A stretch of 37,912 bases of DNA, from contig JACPGM010000031.1 of the NCBI GenBank assembly GCA_016188985.1, positions 1 through 37,912 of the forward strand, read 5' to 3'. The stretch's first letter is position 1. Each line of letters opens with the position of its first letter. The position numbers were made by a program, and so were the translations under genes. Below are positions 31,385-37,912 of this stretch, piece by piece. Below the pieces are notes generated by a model that saw only the letters and a program-made list of their open reading frames with translations, was not told the origin of the DNA and ran no database searches. The stretch is from Lentisphaerota bacterium (GTDB lineage Bacteria > Verrucomicrobiota > Kiritimatiellia > JAAZAB01).

Positions 31385-32877
31385 TGATCCTCGATTTTCA
31401 TGCGGCTATCGGGCGCGTGCCGACGGCGGGACGGAACTGGAAAGTGAACGATGCGCTATTTTGGGCGGAGCGCTGTTTAACCGACGTGCTGCTCGTGGAA
31501 CACATGGACAACGCCATCCACCGCGACGATTTGCCTCACGACGCATTGCTCGCGGCCTGCCGCAATGAACCACGCCGGTTGTTGGCCGCCGCCACGGTTG
31601 ATTTGCGCTCCGACGAGTACGGGCTTTCCGTGGCGCGTTCCGCCAGAAAGCGCGGGTTCGCGGCGGTCGTGTTGCGAGGGCCCCTGTTCGAGGAAAGCCG
31701 GCTGCTCGGCGACGTGCTCGCGGCGCTCCGGCGCGCGCCTTTGCCAATTTATCGCCCGGCGCCAGGGTTTGCGGAATGGGATGCCCTCTACCGCATCGCC
31801 CGGTCGGCTCCGGAAGTTTCGTTCGTGCTGGCGCCGAACAGTTTCGAGGGGTTTGAACTGGCGCACCGGCTCAGCGACCTGGCCAACGTGTATTTCTCGA
31901 TCGAGCATTCTTTCTACGCTCTGGGACAGATCGAAAAGGCCGTGCGGATAGTGGGAGCAGAGCGCGTCATGTATGCCGGCGACTTCCCTTATCAGCATCC
32001 CGCCCGGCCTCTGGGCGTAGTTTTTGACGCGGATATCGCCGAAGTCGAACGCGAGACCATTCTTTCGGGCGCCGCCCTTAAGCTCCTTAAGCGGCACGGG
32101 ATCGAAGTGCCGGACCGTCAGCGTCCGACCCGGCGGCGCACGGCGCCCTGCGCTATTGTTGACATCCACGGCCACCTTGGCGCGGACCGCGAGCGGTTGG
32201 ATTGCGACCGCCGGACCGAAACCGTGCTCGGCTACCTCGAGCGCGGCGGCGGCGAGGCGCTCTATGTGTCGAGCGTGGAAGGCGTATTCGGCGATGTAGT
32301 TTGGGGAAACACGGCCATTGCGGAAGCCGTGGCGCGCCACCCGCAAAAGTTGCGCGGCTACGCGGCGGTCAACCCGCACGAAGGGCCGGCGGGCCTGGAC
32401 GAGATGCGCCGTTGTCATGCGCTCGGATTCATCGGCCTTAAACCCTACCCGTGCGCGTTCGAGCACGATCTTGCCGATCCGATTATGGACCCGGTGTGGG
32501 ATTTGACCGAATCGTTCGGCTGGCCGGCCTTGTGCCATCCCCGGCCCGGTAACGCCGAGGACTTGCGGCGCGTTCTGGCGAAACGGCCTAAAGCGCGCTT
32601 AATTCTGGCGCACATGACCACCGAATACAGGCAAAAAGCGGAAATCGCCCGCGAGTTTCCTAATGCCATTTTCGAGATTTCCGGCGCAGGCGCAACGCTC
32701 GATTCCATTGCCGTCTCTCTGGAAATTGCCGGGCCGCAAAAACTCGTTTTCGGCTCCGACCTTTGCATTCATCCCATAGGGTTCACTTTGTATCCATTGC
32801 TTTGTTCCGGGCTGGCCGAGGATGTCTTGCGCGCCATTTTACGGGAAAATGCCCTTGGTTTCTTCCACCGGCAATAA
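31384..32877 (+). CDS. Tandem amidohydrolase-2 (TIM-barrel) protein
   Basis: This 497-residue protein appears to be two amidohydrolase_2 domains in a row. The first (about 1-245) begins MILDFHAAIGRVPTAG and ends with IVGAERVMYAGDFPYQHP. The second (about 255-497) begins CAIVDIHGHLGADRERLDCD and has GFIGLKPYPCAFEH, CHPRPGNAED, ARLILAHM and KLVFGSDLCIHP. The second domain retains the DxHxH-like metal motif (DIHGH), a His in CHPRP, LAHM and the final Asp. The first has only D-x-H (DFHAA) and lacks the second His, so it may be inactive or structural. It is translationally coupled to the GNAT gene. The substrate is unknown. Confidence 0.82.
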   Translation: MILDFHAAIGRVPTAGRNWKVNDALFWAERCLTDVLLVEHMDNAIHRDDLPHDALLAACRNEPRRLLAAATVDLRSDEYGLSVARSARKRGFAAVVLRGPLFEESRLLGDVLAALRRAPLPIYRPAPGFAEWDALYRIARSAPEVSFVLAPNSFEGFELAHRLSDLANVYFSIEHSFYALGQIEKAVRIVGAERVMYAGDFPYQHPARPLGVVFDADIAEVERETILSGAALKLLKRHGIEVPDRQRPTRRRTAPCAIVDIHGHLGADRERLDCDRRTETVLGYLERGGGEALYVSSVEGVFGDVVWGNTAIAEAVARHPQKLRGYAAVNPHEGPAGLDEMRRCHALGFIGLKPYPCAFEHDLADPIMDPVWDLTESFGWPALCHPRPGNAEDLRRVLAKRPKARLILAHMTTEYRQKAEIAREFPNAIFEISGAGATLDSIAVSLEIAGPQKLVFGSDLCIHPIGFTLYPLLCSGLAEDVLRAILRENALGFFHRQ

Positions 32878-32985
32878 CCCGACGCGCGCGCGTAATAGCG
32901 AGCCTGCATCATCAGCCGGGGGATCGCCGCGCGGGACCGATTGGATGCGGGCGGCCCAAGGGCGTCGCTGGCAGTTGTTCCGGCG

Positions 32986-33738
32986 CTATGCTGCTTGCAG
33001 CGCGGCTTTCTTCTTTTCCGCCAGCCGCACGACCCAGATACAGCCTTCGTAGAGCAACATCATCGGCACGGCCATGATCGCCTGGGAAAATACGTCCGGC
33101 CCCGGCGTCAACAGCATGGCCAGAACCAGCGTGATGACAATGGCATGCCGCCGCTTGGCGCGCAGGAATGCCGCGGATACCAGGCCCAGACGCCCCAGCG
33201 CCACGATGACCACCGGAAACTCAAACGCCACCCCGAAGGCCAACAGCAGTTTAACGGCAAAGGCGACATAGCTGACCGCGGTCCATTCAGCGCGAATGCC
33301 CAGCCAATCGTGCAGACCGAACATGACCTTGAGCGCCACGGGCAGCGTGATGAAATACCCGAGACTGACACCGAAAACAAAAAGGCCGATGACAAATCCC
33401 AGCGAACCCAGAACCACTTTGCGTTCCAAGCGGTTGAGTCCCGGCAGAACAAACCGGGCCACAAGCACCATAATCACAGGAGTACTTACCAGCAGCCCGC
33501 CCCAGAGGATAATCTGCAAAGCAATGGCAAACCCGCCGGTTATATCCAGCGAGCGCAAAAACTGCTCCGGGTGCTCGGTAATCCTGGCCAGCGGCGCGCG
33601 CAGCAGGTTGAACAGCCGCGGCGTCAACGGCGCGACGAGGGCCATACCCAGACCCCAGGCGGCCAGGCAGCCCAACAGGGTCGTGCGCAAATCCGCCAGG
33701 TGTTCCAGGAACGGCTTAGGCTGGTCCGCGAGCGTCAT
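32986..33738 (-). CDS. tatC: Twin-arginine translocase subunit TatC
   Basis: This protein of about 250 residues has six membrane helices. It starts MTLADQPKPFLEHLADLRTT, the FxxHLxELR-type motif that binds the twin-arginine signal peptide. GVSLGYFITLPVALKVMFGL is present in the middle, FAFGVAFEFPVVIVAL-like helices follow, and RRHAIVITLVLAMLLTPGPD closes the motif set. TatC moves folded proteins across the inner membrane. No tatA or tatB lies next to it. The ATG at 33738 is chosen over one at 33870, because the extra 44 residues are read from GGTCAATGGTTGATGG repeats. Confidence 0.94.
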   Translation of the reverse strand: MTLADQPKPFLEHLADLRTTLLGCLAAWGLGMALVAPLTPRLFNLLRAPLARITEHPEQFLRSLDITGGFAIALQIILWGGLLVSTPVIMVLVARFVLPGLNRLERKVVLGSLGFVIGLFVFGVSLGYFITLPVALKVMFGLHDWLGIRAEWTAVSYVAFAVKLLLAFGVAFEFPVVIVALGRLGLVSAAFLRAKRRHAIVITLVLAMLLTPGPDVFSQAIMAVPMMLLYEGCIWVVRLAEKKKAALQAA

Positions 33739-33900
33739 GGTCAATGGTTGATGGTTGCTGGGGGATGGATAACAAAAAATGGCTAAGGGCCAATGGTCAA
33801 TGGGCGATGTTGCCGAAAGCGGCGGTGGCGTTATTCCCATTCTCTTCATCAACCATGGTCCATTGACCACTCGTGGCCACGCCTATAACAAGAGCGTGGC
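33739..33900. repeat. CAATGGT-type short repeats upstream of tatC
   Basis: Variants of ATGGTCAATGG and GGCCAATGGTCAATGGGC occur here, along with the complement CATGGTCCATTGACCA. They form a loose minisatellite of 7-bp units that fills the region in front of tatC. They are similar in style to the GACGGAT units near 8841. Confidence 0.55.
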
Positions 33901-33938
33901 AAGCGCGTCTATCCCGCGCCGCGCGGGATGGCGAGCCA

Positions 33939-34145
33939 TCAACCATTCTTGGCAGCCCATTGCCGGCGGACTTTCTCCGGACAACAAAGCATTTCCCGAA
34001 CGGCCTTGGTCGTCAGCTTGCGCACCATGGCCTCGGGCACGCCCAGGGCCAGCAGGCGTTTGACCTGAAGTTTTTCGCGTCGCCGGCGCTCGCGCGGCTT
34101 TTTGGCGGACCAAGTCAATTCTGCGTGCGATCGTCCTGATCCCAT
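33939..34145 (-). CDS. Small basic protein of unknown function
   Basis: This protein of about 68 residues starts MGSGRSHAELTWSAKKPRER, continues RRREKLQVKRLLALGVPEAM and ends VREMLCCPEKVRRQWAAKNG. It is strongly basic and probably helical, so it may bind nucleic acid. The ATG at 34145 is favoured by an AAAGGAAG ribosome site; a second ATG lies six codons upstream. I recognise no family. It is divergent in spacing from both neighbours and is not in an obvious operon. The overlapping longer frame 33883-34473 is rejected. Confidence 0.55.
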   Translation of the reverse strand: MGSGRSHAELTWSAKKPRERRRREKLQVKRLLALGVPEAMVRKLTTKAVREMLCCPEKVRRQWAAKNG

Positions 34146-34339
34146 AGTGCAACTTCCTTTCAATCGAATTGATCGCGCCAGCGGATGGCGCTCCTACAAT
34201 TCCCTGACTCAGTCTCCACGAGGCGAGTCCGGGATAATTATATGTAGGAGCCTCACCCCGTGAGGCGATGCATTGCCTTCTTCCGGTCCTGAGCCCGCGC
34301 CGGGCCGGGTTGGTGCGGGCAAAACGCGGCCGAATAGTA

Positions 34340-35482
34340 TTAAATCGAAGATGAGAAAGCAAACTGTCGTTTAAAAGGCTCCCATATGATTTTTTTCTGC
34401 CAGGCGCGAATCTGTCCGGCGATGTCCGGCGGCAAATCCTGCTGCGGGTGCCGCGCCACCCATTGCAGGACATCGTTCGGCAACAGCAGGTAGGGTTCCA
34501 GCCCGTAGGGCACGGCCACCAGCGCCCGCCAGGCCTGCATGGCTTTTAAACGCTGCTCGTAGCCGCCCACCGAACGAGTTCGTTTCCTCAGGCGCGGATG
34601 GCGCTCTTCCGGCAGGGCCTGCCCCCGCCGCACTGCTTCCAGAAAATGCGCTTGCCAGTGATCATGGTAGAGGGTCGGATGCATTCCTTTCACCTGCCGT
34701 ATTTCCTGGGCGGTTGTCGGCGGCTTCTGGGCCAGTTGGAGCAGCAGATCGTTGCGAATAATAAAGTGCACCGGCCGGTTACGCGCGCGGGCTACCTCGT
34801 CGCGAAACCGGGTAAGCGCGCCCAGGAGCGCCAACTGGCGCGGAGTCAAGAGCGTGCTGCGCTTGAGGCGGTAATGTTCCGGCAGAGGTTCCTCCGCATC
34901 TTCCTGAAGCTCGGCGCGCTGGAACTCCTCGCGCGCCCAGTCGAGCCGGCCCAGCTCCACCAGCCGGTGCTTGAGAATATCCTTAAGCCGGTGTAAGCCG
35001 GCGGTATCACGGGCGGCGTATTCCAGGGCGGCTTTGGGCAGCGGCCGTTTCAGCCAGTCAAAGGTCTGAAATTTCTTGTCGGTCTGAATGTTCAGCAAGT
35101 CCTGCAGCAGACTGGCCAAGCCGAACTTGCGGAAACCACAGAGTTGCGCGGCAATTTTAGTGTCGAAAACCCGATTTAGATTCAAGCCATACATCTGGCG
35201 AAACACGCGGCGGTCAAAATCGGCGTCGTGGACAATTAATTCGACTTCCGCGCTGCTGAGGAGAGCGTTCAGGCCCGTCAGGTCCATCCCCGCCAACGGG
35301 TCAAAGATAAAGTTGCGCTCATTCGGCGTGGATACCTGGATGAGAGCGATGTGCAGCCCGTAATGATGCCGCTGGCTTTCCATCTCGAGATCGAGCGCCA
35401 GGGAACGCTGGCCCGTTAGACCAGCCAGCGCCGCGCTCAAGGCCACGGAGCGATCAATAAGCTCATAAGCGATTGGTTCCAT
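34340..35482 (-). CDS. rnd: Ribonuclease D
   Basis: This 380-residue 3'-5' exoribonuclease trims tRNA 3' ends. The DEDDy residues are visible: Asp31 and Glu33 in LALDLEMES, Asp90 in LIVHDADFDRRVF, and Tyr155 with Asp159 in LEYAARDTAGLHRL. The FDTKIAAQLCGF and KFQTFDWLKRPLP segments are typical of RNase D. The HRDC domain follows (about 212-290, TPRQLALLGALTRFRDEVAR), with a second, less conserved helical domain after it. The length is close to the E. coli enzyme (375 residues). Confidence 0.95.
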   Translation of the reverse strand: MEPIAYELIDRSVALSAALAGLTGQRSLALDLEMESQRHHYGLHIALIQVSTPNERNFIFDPLAGMDLTGLNALLSSAEVELIVHDADFDRRVFRQMYGLNLNRVFDTKIAAQLCGFRKFGLASLLQDLLNIQTDKKFQTFDWLKRPLPKAALEYAARDTAGLHRLKDILKHRLVELGRLDWAREEFQRAELQEDAEEPLPEHYRLKRSTLLTPRQLALLGALTRFRDEVARARNRPVHFIIRNDLLLQLAQKPPTTAQEIRQVKGMHPTLYHDHWQAHFLEAVRRGQALPEERHPRLRKRTRSVGGYEQRLKAMQAWRALVAVPYGLEPYLLLPNDVLQWVARHPQQDLPPDIAGQIRAWQKKIIWEPFKRQFAFSSSI

Positions 35483-35662
35483 AAATTTCGTTCGAGCATA
35501 CGTCCCGGCCGCGTCACATTCAATCCGATTTCGCCAAAAGTGATTGCAGGGGTCCCGGCAGTGCGATAGGGTGATGTCTGAACGGCAGACCCCCCTACGC
35601 GAAGCCGCTACGGCGGGGCAGGCAGACGACGGACAATAGACGACAGCAGAGGAAGGGCCTTG

Positions 35663-36538
35663 ATGATTGATCTACACACCCATTCGACGTTTTCCGACGG
35701 CAGCCTGACGCCGGAGCAACTCGTCGGAGAAGCCGAGCGCGTTGGACTTGCCGCGGTGGCGCTAACCGATCACGACAGTCTGGGCGGTCTGGCGCGCTTC
35801 GCGGCGGCCTGCGCTAAAAGCCGTGTGCGCGGCATCGCCGGCGTGGAGATCAGCGTGGATTTACCGCCCAGCCGCCGCGGCGGACAGCCGGCGGGCCCGA
35901 GCGCCGAGGCCTCCATGCACCTCCTGGGCTATTTCATTGATCCGGCCAATCCGCAACTCAACGATCATATTAACCGGCTGCGGGATGGCCGCGTGCGCCG
36001 CAACAACGACATTCTGAAACGCCTGAATGCCCTGGGCCTGGCGCTCACCTTGAACGAAGTGGCCGCCTATGCCGGCGAAAATAACGTGGGCCGCCTGCAC
36101 TTTGCCCAAGCCCTCGTGGCCCGCGGCTACGTGCGCACCAACCAGGAAGCGTTCGATAAATACCTGGCCAAGGGCAAGTCCGGCTATGCTAATCGTCTGC
36201 GGCTCACCCCGCCCGAAGCCGTGGCCATGATTCGCAGGGCAAGCGGCGTCGCCGTCCTGGCCCATCCCTTTACCCTGAACCTGGGCAAAGCGGAATTGAC
36301 TAACTGCGTGGGCGAGCTTGCGCAGGCCGGACTGCAGGGCGTGGAAGTATATTATCCCCAGCATAAACCCAAACTGGTCCGGCAATACCTTGAGCTGGCC
36401 AGGCAATTTAATTTGGTGGCCACCGGCGGAACCGATTTTCATGGGGCGCCCGTCCCGGAAATCAGGCTCGGCCGCGGGTTCGGCACGCTGGAAGTCCCCG
36501 ATTCAGTCCTGGAGCAGTTGGATGCGCTGCGTGTCTGA
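35663..36538 (+). CDS. PHP-domain phosphoesterase (YciV/RNase AM type)
   Basis: This protein of about 291 residues starts MIDLHTHSTFSDGSLTPEQL, the first PHP metal motif. It then has ALTDHDSLGGLARF, GIAGVEISVD and, near the end, VLAHPFTLNLGKAEL and TGGTDFHGAPVPEIRLGRG. All four PHP metal motifs are present, so it should hold two or three metal ions. Relatives dephosphorylate 3',5'-nucleoside bisphosphates or act as 5'-exonucleases on short RNA. A GGAAGGG ribosome site is close by. It starts 181 bp from the divergent rnd gene, and hemW follows after 43 bp. Confidence 0.9.
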   Translation: MIDLHTHSTFSDGSLTPEQLVGEAERVGLAAVALTDHDSLGGLARFAAACAKSRVRGIAGVEISVDLPPSRRGGQPAGPSAEASMHLLGYFIDPANPQLNDHINRLRDGRVRRNNDILKRLNALGLALTLNEVAAYAGENNVGRLHFAQALVARGYVRTNQEAFDKYLAKGKSGYANRLRLTPPEAVAMIRRASGVAVLAHPFTLNLGKAELTNCVGELAQAGLQGVEVYYPQHKPKLVRQYLELARQFNLVATGGTDFHGAPVPEIRLGRGFGTLEVPDSVLEQLDALRV

Positions 36539-36581
36539 GAACGTCGGTAGGGCAACCCGTCCCGGTGAGCCGTCAGAGTGG

Positions 36582-37694
36582 ATGCGCTGCGCTCGTGACA
36601 AAATCACCGGGCTTTACGTGCATGTCCCCTTCTGCGACGGCAAATGCGGCTATTGCGCGTTCTACTCCGTCCGTTACCAGGAGGCTCTGGCCGAAGACTA
36701 TCTCGACGCGCTTGAGCGCGAACTGGCTGCGGCGGGGCCGCTGGCGCCGGAAACAATTTACCTTGGCGGCGGCACGCCCTCCGTGCTCACCGCGTCCCAG
36801 CTTGAGCGCCTGCTCCGCATGCTTCTGGCAAAAATCTCTCTCAGCCGGCTCCTCGAGTGGACGATTGAAATCAATCCCGGCTCGCTGGATGCCGCAAAAG
36901 CGGCGGTCCTGACGGCGCTGGGTGTCAACCGCTTCAGCCTGGGCGCCCAGGCGTTTGACGACCGCGTTCTGCAAACGCTGGGGCGGCGCCATGCGGCCGC
37001 AGACACGGCCAAGGCCGTCGCCCTTCTGCGCAAGGCCGGCGCCAGGAACCTGAACCTGGATTTGATCGCCGGCATGCCGGATTGCCCGCGCGCTCTTTGG
37101 CAGCAAACTCTTTTATCCGCCCTGGCGCTCTCACCCGAGCATATTTCGGTATATGCCCTGACCAACGAAGAAGGCACGCGCCTTAATCGCCGCTGGCGGC
37201 AGGGAAAAATGAAGTTGCTCTCCGAAGAAGAACATCTTCACCGGCTGGACATGGCCGAGGCGCTTTTGGCGGCTTCCGGATTCAAACGCTATGAGATTTC
37301 CAATTATGCTCGCGATGGTTTCGAATGCCGTCATAATCTGGCCTGCTGGCGCGGCGAGGAATATATCGGGCTGGGGCCTGCGGCCGCTTCGCACGTCGGA
37401 ATGAAACGCTGGACCAATTGCGCCGACCTGAAAGCTTACGGCGCGGCCCTCGCCCGCGGCCGCAGGCCGCCACGCGCCGTGGAAAAATTGACTCCAGCGC
37501 TCAAGCGTCAGGATCAGGTGATCTTTGGTCTGCGGCTGGCCGAAGGAATTACGCCTGAGACCGCTTCCGGCTATGAAGAAAGTCTGGCGACTTTGCAGGT
37601 TGCGGGCTTGGTGGAGCGGCCGAACGGACGCTGGCAGTTGACCGCGCGCGGCCGCAACCTGGCCGATTACGTGGCGGTGGAGTTGATCAGGTAA
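36582..37694 (+). CDS. hemW: Radical SAM protein HemW (coproporphyrinogen III oxidase-like)
   Basis: This protein of about 370 residues has the radical-SAM motif CDGKCGYC (Cys18, Cys22, Cys25) right after LYVHVPF. Also present are TIYLGGGTPSVLTASQLERL, IEINPGSLDAAK, VNRFSLGAQAFDD, NLNLDLIAGMPDC, EHISVYALTNEEGTRL and FKRYEISNYARDGFECRHNL. These motifs match HemW, which binds heme and inserts it into respiratory enzymes; it is often misnamed as HemN. The start is set at 36582 by family length. The words TGGATGCGCTGCG occur both at the end of the previous gene and at this start, so a small duplication created the junction. Confidence 0.93.
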   Translation: MRCARDKITGLYVHVPFCDGKCGYCAFYSVRYQEALAEDYLDALERELAAAGPLAPETIYLGGGTPSVLTASQLERLLRMLLAKISLSRLLEWTIEINPGSLDAAKAAVLTALGVNRFSLGAQAFDDRVLQTLGRRHAAADTAKAVALLRKAGARNLNLDLIAGMPDCPRALWQQTLLSALALSPEHISVYALTNEEGTRLNRRWRQGKMKLLSEEEHLHRLDMAEALLAASGFKRYEISNYARDGFECRHNLACWRGEEYIGLGPAAASHVGMKRWTNCADLKAYGAALARGRRPPRAVEKLTPALKRQDQVIFGLRLAEGITPETASGYEESLATLQVAGLVERPNGRWQLTARGRNLADYVAVELIR

Positions 37695-37912
37695 GACCTG
37701 AAGAAGCAGTTAAAAAGGAGAACTTGATTAGGGTCATATCTTCAGAAGCCGTTGAAAAACGCCTCATTTTTCGTGCTACCCGGTTGGCATCTCCAAAGTA
37801 TTAGGATATTCAAGAGGTTGAAAAGACAGGCGTATTGAACAGCCAAATGGAACGCCGAAACATTCTATGGCGAAAAAGTAAACAAACCGTGTGGTTCAAC
37901 CATCCCGGAACA
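37695..37912. other. Right-edge sequence with no gene recognised
   Basis: No reading frame, palindromic repeat or convincing terminator is seen in the last 218 bp. The sequence is AT-richer than the coding region before it and may contain the upstream part of the next gene. Confidence 0.5.

Noticed and set aside
33739-33870. 44-residue N-terminal extension of TatC
   Set aside because: The extra residues are translated from short GGTCAATGG repeats; the conserved TatC start with the HLxxLR motif begins at 33738.
33883-34473. 196-codon minus-strand frame overlapping rnd and the small basic protein
   Set aside because: It overlaps the conserved end of RNase D in another frame, is Arg-rich with biased composition, and lacks a ribosome site.

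Overview
The window reads as chromosomal DNA of a Gram-negative environmental bacterium. Evidence for an outer-membrane cell plan is a TatC translocase, a TolQ/ExbB-ExbD-TonB-type energy module, a lipoprotein and large secreted repeat proteins. The GC-rich coding style, the RCC1-plus-DYDGD secreted protein, the GGGGGRIAV-type glycine-rich protein, the heparinase-family enzyme and many dispersed palindromic intergenic repeats suggest a member of the PVC group (Kiritimatiellota, Lentisphaerota or Verrucomicrobiota). This placement is inference; no rRNA or other marker is present.

Region 1 (1-8826) is a chromosomal integron. An integron integrase gene (7498-8826, plus strand) is divergent from an array of small cassettes, all read on the minus strand away from it. 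Eleven attC recombination sites can be folded by eye from the sequence (numbered attC1 to attC12 from the integrase outward; attC5 is only a degenerate candidate). In order from the integrase the cassettes carry: (1) no gene, only a palindromic repeat; (2) a membrane protein; (3) DUF4160-DUF2442; (4) no gene, the same repeat again; (5) an addiction-module antitoxin with a RelE/ParE toxin; (6) no gene, a short segment bounded by an inverted repeat; (7) a membrane protein with mazEF; (8) a DUF2283 protein; (9) a lipoprotein whose C-terminus is encoded by the attC itself; (10) an antitoxin with a ParE-like toxin; (11) hicBA coupled to a methyltransferase; (12) a small membrane protein; (13) a DUF433 protein cut by the window edge. 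Several cassettes have their own sigma70-like promoter, and in three the start codon lies 6-7 nt after the -10 box, which suggests leaderless mRNAs.

Region 2 (8827-10859) is repeat-rich: GACGGAT heptamers, a broken helix-turn-helix reading frame, a MITE-like palindromic element, a G-rich minisatellite, rlmN, and a 137-bp direct duplication. Region 3 (10860-21373) holds a secreted glycine-rich protein, a heparinase II/III-family protein, a vapBC pair, a GlcD-type FAD oxidoreductase and a 1052-residue secreted protein with 14 RCC1-type blades.

Region 4 (21702-37694) is mostly conserved housekeeping: endonuclease III, an NtrB/NtrC-like two-component pair, nifUS for Fe-S assembly, a TolQ-ExbD-TonB-like module, a GNAT protein coupled to a tandem amidohydrolase, tatC, RNase D, a PHP-domain phosphoesterase and hemW. 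Between these genes lie several families of palindromic or mosaic repeats, one of which also occupies two integron cassettes. No tRNA, rRNA or CRISPR array was seen, and no convincing Rho-independent terminator was found.
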